Origin: Anodontia alba
Lineage: Eukaryota > Mollusca > Bivalvia > Lucinida > Lucinidae
DNA length: 64,000 nt
Assembly: GCA_964016985.1 (NCBI GenBank)
Contig: OZ024828.1
Location: 90,492,399-90,556,398, forward strand
Reading direction: 5' to 3'
This document shows positions 53,130 through 63,232 of this stretch, one piece after another (within the stretch, counting starts at the first letter, position 1; the number at the start of each line of letters is the position of its first letter). The translations under genes were made by a program, and so were the position numbers. The notes below the pieces were generated by a model. The model had not been told where the DNA came from. It worked only from the letters and a program-made list of their open reading frames with translations, and ran no database searches.

Positions 53130-53360
53130 CTTATTTTCCGTGTCTGCGCATTTGCGCAGTATGATCAGGGCTTTTGTAGTCCGTTAATTCAAGGGTATCC
53201 AAAGATGTTGTACCTAGAGTCAGACATTGAAGCCCAGCAGCAGGTACACAACGTTGAAACAACTTCGATACAAAAGACATTGTATGGACGTTGTTTCAAT
53301 GTGTGCCCACTGGGATGGTTCAAATCAGGTTGAAATGCACAGGCTGATCTGTGATGTGCT
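53130..53360. repeat. G-family fragments
   Basis: TGCGCATTTGCGCAGTATGA with TCAGGGCTTTTGTAGTCC (53147-53182), then ATGCACAGGCTGATCTGTGA near 53335. ACAACGTTGAAACAAC and ACGTTGTTTCAATGTG form an inverted pair between them. Confidence 0.5.
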
Positions 53361-53465
53361 GACGTAATATTCTTCAGTGTCAGCACACTAATGCCAAATA
53401 AAAATACAACTGTGTTTATAAGGGCATCATGTTTTGAAAAAAAAAAAAAATAAAATTCCAGCGTT

Positions 53466-53730
53466 ATATGCCTTGTAATGATAATGGAATCTTGTCAGCA
53501 AGGGATCTCGAAAACTATTTGAGCCAGAGCCTTGGAACTCAGTGTGCTTATTGGGGATGATAAGTAGATTATCTGATTAACTTTTGAAAATATTCTGAGT
53601 TATGCCCCTTGTAATATAGCAATAATAAAATCTTGTCATCAAGCCTTGAGATCTCGAAAATTATTTGAGCTAGGGCCTTGAAACTTGGTGTGCTAGTGGG
53701 GATGGTGAGTAGATTACATGATTAACTTAA
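53466..53730. repeat. Twofold tandem repeat, unit ~125 bp
   Basis: Both units carry TTATGCC..TTGTAAT, ATCTCGAAAA.TATTTGAGC and GCCTTG.AACT..GTGTGCT, then GGGGATG.T.AGTAGATTA. The style resembles the block at 51.2-52.3 kb. Confidence 0.65.
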
Positions 53731-54414
53731 GAAAAATTTCCAATTTTTTGTTTCCAGTGGCCCTCTCCAACTTTGGTATTTTGAATGGACAGTCATATAG
53801 CTGGGGATGTAGTGTCTTACAAACACATTTCTAGTTATTAATGGAGCTACTCCCTTTTATTAAATAAAATACAGACTTAAGGGACACAAGGCTGGATCTA
53901 GGATTTCAGAAAGTGGGATTCAGTCGGGACAGTTTTTAGGCAAAAATACACAATTGTCTAAAATTAATTTAGGTTTACTCCTGCAAGCAAAACTATTTCT
54001 GGCCTGGCAGGGATTTGAATGTCCCCCTTGGCCTGTCAGTCCAAATACTAAAGCTAAACATGGTATACATGCCATAAGCTTTGGACTAAAATCTGTGAGA
54101 TATGGCAAAATTTTAAGGGAGAGTTGACAAAATTCTGTGAGATTTTCTTATAAATCATTTTGGAGCTCCCCTAATATAGTCTAAAGTCCTTTCTCTTCAT
54201 TAAGAAGCTTGTGAAAACCACAACAGTGTGTGATTTATGTTTATTTCTTCATAAAATCTGTTGTAAAACGGTCTGAAAATTCTGTGAGATTTGAATTTTT
54301 TATGGGAATTGGATATTAAGAAACAATGGAAGTCTAAAATCAGAGTGAAATAAAACAACTAATATGGAAAATGTCCTAGAATTTCATACACCAATTTTTT
54401 CAACAAAATGGCAT
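53731..54414. other. No gene recognised
   Basis: Two phrases, AAAATTCTGTGAGATTT and AAAATCTGTGAGAT, recur loosely (54088, 54128, 54275), suggesting a decayed repeat. Confidence 0.4.
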
Positions 54415-54478
54415 ATGCAAACAACTGCAGACCCAGATCAGAAGGAGCAGTCTGATCAGAGTCTACTTTGTTTGCCAT
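54415..54478. repeat. F-family hairpin, truncated apex
   Basis: TGCAAACAACTGCAGACCCA with CAGAGTCTACTTTGTTTGCC. Apex GAAGGAGCAGTCTGATC is asymmetric. Confidence 0.6.
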
Positions 54479-54548
54479 TCCACTAAGTATTTTAAAAAAA
54501 GAAAAAATTGCATGAAAAGCAAAATTTATAGCCAAAATAGCATGAAAT

Positions 54549-54827
54549 CATTACGAAAACATGCCTATTGAAATATACTGAAAATTTTATCACCAAAAAA
54601 TGAAAAATTTTCAGATAAAAATTCGGATATTTTTCATATTTCTGCTTAAAACATAGATTGTGGGTACTCGTTAGAACTGCCTCGGTGATGCGGTTCTAAC
54701 GAGTACCCACAATCTATGTTTTTGAGCAGAAATAAGTAAAATAATGTATACCCCTGTAAACCCCAGTTTTACTATATAAAAGAGGGGTTTAAGGGGGTCA
54801 AAATTATATAGGCATGTTTTCATGATG
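54549..54827 (-). mobile_element. A-family MITE (copy 14)
   Basis: CATTACGAAAACATGCCTAT to GGCATGTTTTCATGATG. Core apex CTGCCTCGGTGATGCGG. Confidence 0.85.
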
Positions 54828-55046
54828 TAAAGTGTTCGAAATTTTAGGACCATTACCATCTATAGGCACTTTCATATGTTTTTCTCATCTTATAGGGTTG
54901 GAAGTTGCCATGGTTGGAAGGGAAGATGAGGGACAAATATTCCAAACCGGCAAAATATGAGTACTGACAATGGCTAGAAGATACCAGTTGACTGGCGAAG
55001 ACTTGGCACGCCCGGCGAAAGAGCTCCCATTGAAGGTAGTCTGCAT

Positions 55047-55325
55047 CATCATGAAAACATACCTGTATAATTTTGACCCCCTTAAACCCCACTTTTATAT
55101 AGTAAAACTGGGGTTTACAGGGGTATACATTATTTTTTTTATTTCTGCTCAAAAACATAGATTGTGGGTACTCGTTAGAACCGCCTCACCGAGGCGGTTC
55201 TAACGAGTACCCACAATCTATGTTTTGAGCAGAAATATGAAAAAATATTAGAATTTTTATCTGAAAACTTTCAGTTTTTGGTGGTGAAATTTTTAGTATA
55301 TTTGAATAGGCGTGTTTTCGTAATG
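55047..55325 (+). mobile_element. A-family MITE (copy 15)
   Basis: CATCATGAAAACATACCTGT to GGCGTGTTTTCGTAATG. The core GAACCGCCTCACCGAGGCGG is perfect outside the centre. It lies 219 bp after copy 14 in opposite orientation, which makes a larger inverted structure. Confidence 0.9.
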
Positions 55326-55674
55326 TGTAGAATGATGCAGTTGATGCAAATTTGATCAAAATCAGATGTAAAATAAGAAAAATATTGAAGATTGACAATT
55401 TCAAAATTACTTTTATGGGTGCTGCTCTTTTGAATATTTAATGAGGCTTTATGAAGTAACATTTAAGCCTTAATTAAATATGCAAAACCTTAACTAACAA
55501 TGTTTACAGGCTGCAGCAATATTTTATCTCCATAGCTGTGTATAAACAGCTTCTTCTCTAGACATATCTACATGTATATTGATTTTGCTTGAAATCTGTG
55601 AAACAAAAAAAGAACTCTATTATATTTATGTTTTATCATATGATAAAAAATTCCAGATTAGGAGACTGATTACA

Positions 55675-55952
55675 CATTACGTAAACACGCCAATTCAAAT
55701 ATATAGAAAATTTCACCTCTAAAAATTGAAAATTTTCAGATAAAAAACTCTGATATTTTTCATATTTCTTTTCAAAACATGGATTGTGGGTACTTGTTAG
55801 AACTGCCTTGGTGAGGCGGTTCTAACCAGTACCCACAATCTATGTTTTGAGCAGAAATAAGAAAAATAATGTATATCCCTGTAAACCCCAATTTTACTAT
55901 ATAAAAGTGGGGTTTAAGGGGGTCAGTATTATATAGGCATATATTCGTGATG
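55675..55952 (-). mobile_element. A-family MITE (copy 16)
   Basis: CATTACGTAAACACGCCAAT to GGCATATATTCGTGATG. Core apex CTGCCTTGGTGAGGCGG. Confidence 0.85.
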
Positions 55953-56229
55953 AACCCATTTAACTCTCTGTTGTGGCATGTATGTCATTTGACATGAACG
56001 TGCAGCATGTGGGCGGGACATAAAACTGGGTTCATTGAATGATGTTCAGCAAACTGTAACAGTGAACAGCGTATGGGTGGGGCATAAAACCAGTTTCATC
56101 GAATGATGAATGCACTTGGAAATGTACATGCTCATCAAAAATGGTCAGACTGAAAATGTAAAGATAACCTTGAGAATGATGCATATGGGGCTAAACTACA
56201 TATCATCATGCAGAGAAAATGACAAATTG

Positions 56230-56473
56230 TATCAGTGCTTCGCATTCTGGGTAAAAATTTCAGCAGACAGCATTTTGAAAATTATATTTTATCATTTCCA
56301 GAAAAAGGCTTTGACATTTCATGGAAATTGTCTCCTTAGTTTATGGAGACAGTTTCGTGAAATATTAAAGCCTATTTGCATAAAATGTCAAAGCCTATTT
56401 TCTGGGAAAAATTAGAAAAAAATACTGTTAGTTTGGCTTCTGCTGAATTGGCCCTGAGAGTGGCAAAGGTTAA
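56230..56473. mobile_element. D-family MITE
   Basis: CAGTGCTTCGCATTCTGGGT to CTGAGAGTGGCAAAGG-TTAA. The centre contains an extra duplicated AAAGCCTATTT.GCAT block. Confidence 0.7.
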
Positions 56474-56495
56474 TTTCTCTTATCCCACATGTAAT

Positions 56496-56845
56496 TACCG
56501 TATTCGGCCTAATTACTGCACTGGGCACTTAGGTGTTTCAAAGTTACTGGTAAAACTCATGGTAAAATATGTATCTACATGTACCTACTTGCAGGTAAGG
56601 GTACACTTTAAAACAAGATCAGAAAGGACTTATTTGATGATGTTTCTGCGATGTTTGTTTTAATATTTTCTAAATAAAAGCATATGTTGTTGTTCCTCAT
56701 TTGTCGATGCAGTTCAAATGGGTCCCACAGCATATGTAATTATGAAGAAGTAGACAAAAAGAATGCTTACTGAAATCTGAAGACTACGAAGTTGCTTGAC
56801 TATGTGCTTATAGGGGTATATGCGGTAATTAGGTTGAATATGGTA
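56496..56845. mobile_element. M-family MITE
   Basis: TACCGTATTCGGCCTAATTA to GCGGTAATTAGGTTGAATAT and GGTA. The core, CATATGTTGTTGTTCCTCAT with GTCCCACAGCATATG, is decayed. Colinear with 60956-61311. Confidence 0.7.
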
Positions 56846-56999
56846 ATCTCTGTTATTTTACAATGCATGTTTTATTATTCATTTTATATATGTGTTGGAT
56901 AAGGTAGAAAATCTGCACATCATATTATGTTGATAGTTAAATTTTATATTTGATTTTAATTATGATACAACAGTTAATTACTTTCTGGTTCATCTGGAA

Positions 57000-57361
57000 G
57001 AAATAAGAAATAATTCATGTGTTTATGAAAAGGAAAGGGGATTTTCAGATCAGTAGTAAACTGACAATTTATCAGGTGAGGTCCAATGAATTTGCTATAT
57101 GTGTATATTTTTTTAATGGTATACCCTCCCCCATACCCACCTCACCTACAGGTAAGGGGACATATTGTTTTGGTGTGGATCCTGTTGGCTTTGGGGTCTG
57201 TGTTTGCATGAGACTTCTTGTCTGCACAGTATTTTGTAAACCAGCAGTTGGATTCTTACTAAATTTTCATAGGTATATAATTGGGATATAACAAAGAACT
57301 GATTAGGTTTTGGTGACCTTGACCTAATTTTCAAGGTCATAGCAGTAGAAAAACTGAAAAT
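57000..57361. other. No gene recognised
   Basis: Unique-looking AT-rich sequence. The plus-strand frame 57019-57291 has no domain. Confidence 0.35.
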
Positions 57362-57425
57362 TCATGGGTGGGGGTGGGGGGGGGGGATGGGGGGGGGGGG
57401 GGGTGGTGTGGAGGAGGGGGGATGG
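57362..57425. repeat. G-rich tract
   Basis: GGGTGGGGGTGGGG and several further G runs of 4-14 on the plus strand. It meets the simple criterion for a G-quadruplex. Confidence 0.8.
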
Positions 57426-57774
57426 TGGTGGGAGAACATCTAAGTGTGTGTTGGGGGACATCTGTTTTCTCTTAAAACATGCCCTGTTCTTGTCTAAATT
57501 TGTTTGAAGGAAACAAAAAATGTGTTGCAGTGATTTTGTTATTTGAGTCCGGCTTCATATGTTCATAATTTTTCTCTGCATCTTATGGCAATTTTTATAC
57601 ATATACGAGTCCCATATCTACTGCAAAACCACCTGAAGTATGCATTTTGACCAGTTCTTGCATCAAAATGTGTAAAAAAAAGACCAAGAAAGAGGCAAAA
57701 GTTCTGGAACTCTTTATAATGGAAATAGAACCATAACCAGTGTACTTTCAGATTTGCTAGTCTATGATCTGAAC

Positions 57775-57961
57775 ATTTACCACACTCTGTGATAATTCAG
57801 CAGATGACAAATTGGTGATATTTTTCTTATTTTTCCCAGAAAACGGGTTTGATCTTTCATGCAAATTGTCTCCACTGGAAATGTCAAAACCTGTTTTCTG
57901 GGAAAAATGAAATATTTTGAAATGTCATCTGCTGAAATTTTTACCCAGAGTGCTAAGTTAA
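57775..57961. mobile_element. D-family MITE
   Basis: ATTCAGCAGATGACAAATTG to ATGTCATCTGCTGAAATTTT and TACCCAGAGTGCTAAG-TTAA (57958-57961). The inner apex has lost one GGAGACAATTTGC block. Confidence 0.75.
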
Positions 57962-58078
57962 CGCTTAGCACTCTGGGTAAATTTCCAGCAGATGACAGTA
58001 ACAGAAATCTTTTTCTTATATTCCCAGAAAAGAGGTTTTGACATTTCACGCAAGTTATGTCCAGTAGCCATCTGAGGC
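57958..58078. mobile_element. D-family left half sharing a TTAA
   Basis: TTAACGCTTAGCACTCTGGG starts at the TTAA that ends the previous copy. It continues through CCAGCAGATGACAG to CATTTCACGCAAGTTATGTC. No right half follows. Confidence 0.7.
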
Positions 58079-58093
58079 AATTCTAACAAATAT

Positions 58094-58449
58094 CAGTGCT
58101 CCAGCTAGCCCTATATGGAGGGAAGGGCCACCCCTCTTGCCCTCTCCTGCCACCCCTCTGCCCTTTTTATGCTGCCCTCTGTCTGATTTCAACTCCAGAC
58201 ATAAAACCCTACATTTTGGTGAAAATTTCATGAAAATCGGACCAGAGTTAAAAAACAGTTATCCATGTTTAAAGGTAGTTTTATGTGTACTCTATTTTTG
58301 AGGTATTTATTATGGAATGGGATTATATTTTGTAACATGTCTTGATACTAAGCACATGGCATGACACATTGTGCCCTCATTCTTGTATGACTGCGCAAAA
58401 GGTGCCCTACCCAGCACCCCTCTGCCCTAAAATCCTAGCTGGAGCACTG
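58094..58449. mobile_element. Q: 356-bp TIR element, hAT-like ends
   Basis: CAGTGCTCCAGCTAG and CTAGCTGGAGCACTG are perfect 15-bp terminal inverted repeats. AATAT lies directly outside both ends. The interior has CCACCCCTCTGCCCT and CAGCACCCCTCTGCCCT subterminal repeats and no open frame. CAG.G termini are typical of hAT elements, but an 8-bp duplication is not seen. Confidence 0.6.
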
Positions 58450-58456
58450 AATATCC

Positions 58457-58697
58457 TTAACCCTTGACCTGCTGAACCCGGATATACCCTACCTTTGCAA
58501 ACGGTGTAGATCCAGATCAGTTGGCTTCTGAAGAAGCCAACTGATCTGGATCTGCACTGTTTGACATTAAGTATGTGAATTTAATGTTTGACATTAAGTA
58601 TGTGAATTTATATCAACAATCTGTATTTAGTAATCTGATTGGCTGAAAATTAGAAGTGGGCATGGCATCTTAATTTATTTAGCAGGACAAGGGTTAA
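58457..58697. mobile_element. J-family TTAA-flanked MITE
   Basis: TTAA-CCCTTGACCTGCTGAA to TTTAGCAGGACAAGGG-TTAA. The central stem GTTGGCTTCTGAAGAAGCCA is perfect on a GATCCAGATCAG base. A 24-bp segment (ATTAAGTATGTGAATTTA) is tandemly duplicated at 58566-58612. It lies 8 bp after the Q element. Confidence 0.8.
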
Positions 58698-58874
58698 CAT
58701 ATGCTCTGTGAGGAGATAAGAATAAAACAAAGCAGAGGTATTACAACTAGCTTTCTTACATGTCATTCTGCTCATTAAGGATTTACAACAGCAAATTCAT
58801 TTTAATGGCACCATCTTTGAGAACAAATGATGTCATGGAAATGGGCATTCATTGTACAGAAATCTTTTTTTCAG

Positions 58875-59150
58875 ACCATAAAGAATCTTGGTTACCTGCT
58901 CCATACCCAGTTACACAACAGCGGCAACTGGGAAACAGTAGCTGAAGATCTCGGGTATTGCTACGAAGCCATCAAGCAATTTAGCACAAATGCTAACGTT
59001 CGCCAGGACTATACACCAGGGGAGTTAATGCTTAGAGACTGGATTGGACGTGGAACTGGAAGAACACTCTTCGTTCTCCGGAATGCACTCCACAGTTCAG
59101 ACAGGCATGATTGTGTGGAATATCTGGACAAAGAAATAAATGGTTTGTAG
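58875..59150 (+). CDS. Terminal exon encoding a death domain
   Basis: The exon encodes 91 residues and a TAG stop. A polypyrimidine tract and acceptor (TTTTTTTCAG|ACC) precede it, intron phase 0. The sequence fits a six-helix death domain: LLHTQL (helix 1), NWETVAEDLG with Trp19 (helix 2), YEAIKQF (helix 3), TPGELMLRDWIGR with Trp56 (helix 4), TLFVLRNAL (helix 5), RHDCVEYLDKEI (helix 6). The W..vA..LG, ..P.E.ML..W and R.D.V..L signatures are shared by the MyD88, ankyrin, UNC5 and PIDD groups. The exon alone does not decide among them. Such domains assemble signalling complexes by homotypic contact in innate immune or apoptotic pathways, in the cytosol. The upstream exons were not found within the repeat-rich 50-58 kb. 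The domain sits at the extreme C terminus of the predicted protein. Confidence 0.7.
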   Translation, partial: TIKNLGYLLHTQLHNSGNWETVAEDLGYCYEAIKQFSTNANVRQDYTPGELMLRDWIGRGTGRTLFVLRNALHSSDRHDCVEYLDKEINGL

Positions 59151-59189
59151 AACTGCATCCATAGCGTCAGATAAGATGGGTATCAGATA

Positions 59190-59400
59190 AATATTAATTT
59201 ATATGTTGTGGTACTCATTAGAAGTGCCTCAGTGAGGCACTTCTAATGTATGCCACAACATATATGTTTTCAAGGAGAAATAAGAAAAATATCAATACTT
59301 TTTGGTTTAAAAAAGCTCCTTTTTAGGAAGTATAAGAAGAATATCCAAGCATATTTTTCTTGTTTCTCCACGAAAACATATATTGTGGGCACTCATTAGA
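59190..59400. mobile_element. B-family core and a second left half
   Basis: TATGTTGTGGTACTCATTAG with GCACTTCTAATGTATGCCAC is one core. About 90 bp on, TTTTTCTTGTTTCTCCACGA and GTGGGCACTCATTAGAAATG is a left half. Confidence 0.6.
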
Positions 59401-59962
59401 AATGCAGACAGCATGTGAGAGTAACTCCCTACCTCTTGCCACCATCCTGGATCTGTCACAACGTTTTTAGACACCTCATCAGGTAGTCAATGGAGTTCAA
59501 ATCTCAGAATAAGTTTGTTTAGAAGTTATGATATCCTGGGACCATTTGTTCAAAGCTATTAGCTTAACAAGCTTGTTAATGACAAACTCGTGAACTGTTG
59601 TAGCCAAAGTATTTTCAAATACATTGATATTTTTACTGCAAAAATTTCTATCTTGAGATATGGCAAATGCATTGATATTTTTTTGCTGAAAAAATGTGAG
59701 TAGCTTTTAGCTTTTTACAAGAAAGAAATTTCAACGTCACATTAGCTAACAACTGTTGAGTTTTGAACAGCTGTGCCCAAATATTTAAGGAAATTATTGT
59801 ATCATTTTCTCTGTTAGTATATGACAATAACATGTAGTATAATTATGCAGGAGTTCAGCTCTGTTATTTAGCCATACTGACATTTTAGAAAAACCATAGC
59901 TCCAGCCAAAATATATTGATTCTTTCTTATTCTCCACGAAAACTATCATTGTGGGTACTCAT
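59401..59962. other. No gene recognised
   Basis: Could include the 3' untranslated region of the death-domain gene. No exon. A B-type left half (TTCTCCACGAAAACTATCAT) lies at about 59930-59962. Confidence 0.4.
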
Positions 59963-60179
59963 TAGCCTGGCCCCATGCTATGAGGTTTAGTTTTCTAATT
60001 TAACGAAGGTAAAATACTCCTCCTTGACTATTTTCCCACATGTGTCACCTTCTTTACCTGTCAGAGACTCATAACCAGTCAGCAAAATCAGAGAGAAAGA
60101 CATTCCAAAAAGACAGGATTTTGTAAAACATGAATCATTTTTATGCTGAAATAAAATCAGTTAGACGGGAGCCAGTTTA
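59963..60179. mobile_element. I-related MITE, subfamily 2
   Basis: TAGCCTGGCCCCATG to TAGACGGGAGCCAGTTTA. The interior (TCAAGGAGGAGTATTTT in reverse, AAAAAGACAGGATTTTGTAA) matches 60571-60768 in the opposite direction. Confidence 0.65.
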
Positions 60180-60184
60180 TGTAT

Positions 60185-60248
60185 TCATTTGAAGTGCCTT
60201 GCCGAGGCATTTCTAATAAGTACTTAGAACATGTTTCATGGAGAAATA
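60185..60248. repeat. B-family remnant, split by a SINE
   Basis: TCATTTGAAGTGCCTTGCCG and AGGCATTTCTAATAAGTACT with TCATGGAGAAATA, which is repeated after the SINE at 60536-60548. Confidence 0.6.
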
Positions 60249-60535
60249 GAGGTGGTCGGGTGGTGCGAAGGTGCTGTGTATCTTACATCACCGGGGCGTC
60301 CAACTGATATTGGCTTACAGCTGGGCAAGGCCTGCTATCCTTGTAGTGGGTAAGGGTAGAGGGGGAATGTTTTTATTTCTTCTGTTTCTTCACTTTCATT
60401 CCTGTTCCTCTTTCTTCCCTGTCCCTCTCTTTCATCTCCTCTACTCTCTCTTCTATCTCTTTTCTCCCTTTCTCTGGGAGACGACACAAAATGACCCTCA
60501 AGGGTTGACGTGTCGTTAAACCCCAACACAATCAA
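60249..60535 (+). mobile_element. S2 SINE with 13-bp target duplication
   Basis: Flanked by TCATGGAGAAATA (60236-60248 and 60536-60548), a perfect duplication. Head GAGGTGGTCGGGTGGTGCGA, body TTGGCTTACAGCTGGGCAAG then pyrimidine-rich, tail TAAACCCCAACACAATCAA. Longest S2 copy here. Confidence 0.85.
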
Positions 60536-60570
60536 TCATGGAGAAATAAAAACATATTTATCAGGATGTG

Positions 60571-60768
60571 TAGACTGGCTCCCGTCTAGCTGATATATAA
60601 AACTATTTATATTTTACAAAAATCCTATCTTTTGGAATGTCCTTCTCTCTGATTTGGCTGATCAGTTATGAGTGTCTGACTGGTAAGGGAGATAATATGT
60701 GTAGGAAAAAAGTCAAGGAGTTGTTAGATTAGAAAAAAAAAACAACTTGTGGCATTGTGCCAGGCTAC
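60571..60768. mobile_element. I-related MITE, subfamily 2
   Basis: TAGACTGGCTCCCGTCTAGC to GTGGCATTGTGCCAGGCTA. The interior has TGTCCTTCTCTCTGATTTGG, the reverse of 59963-60179. The two form an inverted pair around the S2 SINE. Confidence 0.65.
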
Positions 60769-60843
60769 TGGATATGCCTCTTACCCGGATCTATATATTA
60801 AACTACACAGCTTTAAATAAGACTGCTTTTTAACCCATAAGTA

Positions 60844-60953
60844 TGAATATTGTCTTATTTCTCCACAAAACATACATTGTAGGTACTCACTGGAATTGCC
60901 ACAGGGGCAAATCCAGTGAATATTCATACCATATGTTTTCAGGGTGAAATAAG
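60844..60953. mobile_element. B-family MITE core, divergent
   Basis: TTATTTCTCCACAAAACATA and GTAGGTACTCACTGGAATTG, with TCCAGTGAATATTCATACC. The ACTGGAA / TCCAGT change from ATTAGAA / TTCTAAT is present on both arms. Confidence 0.6.
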
Positions 60954-60955
60954 CA

Positions 60956-61311
60956 TACCATATTTGACCTAATTACCGCACTGTGCGCTTAGGTTTTTCA
61001 AAAAAAAACAAAAATAAAAACTAGGAAAAGCTTTGGTAAAATGTGTACCTACCTATACTAACGTCACACTTTAAAAAAATCAACGAACGACTTTATGTAT
61101 TTTTTATCTTTGTGATTTTCTTTATAAAGGCATATGTTGTGGGTACCCATTTGAATTGCATCGATTTGTCGATGCAATTCAAATGAGTACCCACAACATA
61201 TGCCTTTATAAAGAAGTAGACATAAAGTACACTGGCTGTAATCTGAAGACTATGGAGTTGCTTGACTGTGCGCTTATAGGAGTATGTGCGGTAATTAGGT
61301 CAAATACGGTA
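60956..61311. mobile_element. M-family MITE, perfect core
   Basis: TACCATATTTGACCTAATTA to GCGGTAATTAGGTCAAATAC and GGTA. The core at about 61127-61212 is TTATAAAGGCATATGTTGTG, then GGGTACCCATTTGAATTGCA, with a nearly perfect mirror around CGATTTGTCG. Confidence 0.8.
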
Positions 61312-61456
61312 TTTGTTTGTCCCTTTTATCCAGAGATTATGGAAAAGGTATGCAATATTATGAAACTCTCTCAGCTCCCATCCCTACTAAAATCTGGTTT
61401 GCATTGTAGCACAAAGATTTCATCCGTTTTAATCTGGAGACCCCAAAAAGCGTAAC

Positions 61457-61530
61457 TGGCAAACAGGGTAGACCCAGATCAGATGCTTCAGAAGGTGGCA
61501 TCTGATCAGGGTCTCCACAGTTTGCAAATA
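61457..61530. repeat. F-family hairpin
   Basis: TGGCAAACAGGGTAGACCCA with GGGTCTCCACAGTTTGCAAA. Apex GATGCTTCAGAAGGTGGCAT. Confidence 0.75.
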
Positions 61531-61597
61531 GTTGACATTTTTCTCTGGGCATATCTAAATTACAAAGGCTGAATACCTAGAATTTAAATTGGACTCT

Positions 61598-61771
<174 letters not shown>

Positions 61772-62074
61772 TGAGTGAGGGTTTATTCAGTCTAAATAGT
61801 TTAACTGTTTTTCTCTAGTAACATCTAAGTCATATAGCCAGACACCTAAAATTGAAACTGACTGTTCGGATTTTTAATGCTACCAGGCAACTGAGTCACA
61901 TATATATATAGAGGCAGCGCCAATAAAAATTGAAATCAAACTCTTCCAGTATATAAAGTGTGGGAGAGTCCATTCCATCTAAAATGAGTTAAAATACACA
62001 TTATTAACATAGTATTAGGAAAAGAGTTTTCATTTTTTTCCCAACTCCATCCATTTAAAGGTTTATCCAGAAAA

Positions 62075-62215
62075 ATATGTTTTTCTTATTTTTCCACGAA
62101 AACATGTTATGGGTGCTCATTAGAAGTGCCTCATGGAGGCACTTCTAATGAGCATACATAACAGATGTTTTTTGTGGAGAAATAAGAGAAAAATCAGTTT
62201 TTGTTTTGAAAAAAA
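62075..62215. mobile_element. B-family MITE core
   Basis: TTTTCTTATTTTTCCACGAA, then TATGGGTGCTCATTAGAAGT with a mirrored CACTTCTAATGAGCATACAT. TGC/GCA replaces TAC/GTA on both arms. Confidence 0.7.
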
Positions 62216-62550
62216 AAACAAAAACAAAAAAACCTTATTTACAGCTATTTAAGTATAATGATAATTCAGGTAAATAAGGTAAACATACCTATATATAGCT
62301 GTATTTGTAATAGAATATACAGGTTGATAATTTGACCTAATTTACAGTAATACACCAATGAAAAACAACCTGTCAGTTCACCTTGAAGTAGCAATATTTC
62401 AGTAAATAACATTTTTGAAAGTACAGTGTATTGATATAATTATTTGCCATTTTGTAAACTTTCATTATTAGTTTTGCCACTTATGTTTGAAAATTCCTGC
62501 AGACTGGTGGGCCTGATGTAAATATGTTTTATCAAAAATAGAATGCCTGC
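62216..62550. other. No gene recognised
   Basis: AT-rich with an A-rich tract at 62207-62232. Confidence 0.4.
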
Positions 62551-62598
62551 ACACACGCACACATGCACACACGCACGCACGCACACACGCACACCTTT
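62551..62598. repeat. (CA/CG)n microsatellite
   Basis: CACACACGCACACATGCACA-type run. It abuts the D half-element that follows. Confidence 0.9.
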
Positions 62599-62967
62599 GG
62601 GACAATTTGTATGAAATATCAAATCCTATTTTCTGAAGAAAAAAAAGTATTTAAAATATTGTCTGCTGAAGTAATTGCCCACCATGCAAAGCATTAAGTG
62701 CTAATATAATAACCTGCTCACTATGCAATGTTTTATACGAGAATTTGTTCAAAATTCACCTTTACTTCCCTCAGGGCTAATTCAGCAGATGACAAATTGA
62801 TATTTTTCTTATTTTCACCAAAAAACAGGTTTTGACATTTCATGCAAATTGTCTCTATTGGAGACAATTTGCATGAAATGTCAAAACCTGTTGTTGTTTT
62901 TTTTTTTAAATAAAAATATTTTAAAATGTCGTCTGCTGAAAATTTTACCCAGAGTGCTAAGCGTTAA
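62599..62967. mobile_element. D-family: right half and full copy
   Basis: A right half (ATTGTCTGCTGAAGTAATTG, CCCACCATGCAAAGC) ends near 62698. The full copy at 62759-62967 has a perfect apex, TTTCATGCAAATTGTCTC and its mirror, and ends CCAGAGTGCTAAGCG-TTAA. Confidence 0.75.
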
Positions 62968-63059
62968 TGAAATTATTTGTTCATTTTAGTAGTCATCAGC
63001 CTTTTGTCACTATTTGCCACATGATCCCCCATCCTGGTTTGAGGACAGTTTTCTTGTGT

Positions 63060-63232
63060 TGAACATAGCTTTAGTGGAGATTGATCATGAAATAAGCCAG
63101 ATAATCACCCTTCTGTAGATTCAAAAAGGGCACTTGTCAGTTACTGGCGAAATTATGTGCACACGTACAAGTTAATCACCGAGAGTACTGTCTGCCAAGG
63201 AAAAGTGTGAGTAGCTTAACTGACCAAGTTGA
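63060..63232 (+). mobile_element. S1 SINE, diverged
   Basis: GGAGATTGATCATGAAATAA, AAAAAGGGCACTTGTCAGTT and GTGTGAGTAGCTTAACTGAC align with the S1 body. The tail is replaced by an A-family element. Confidence 0.6.
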
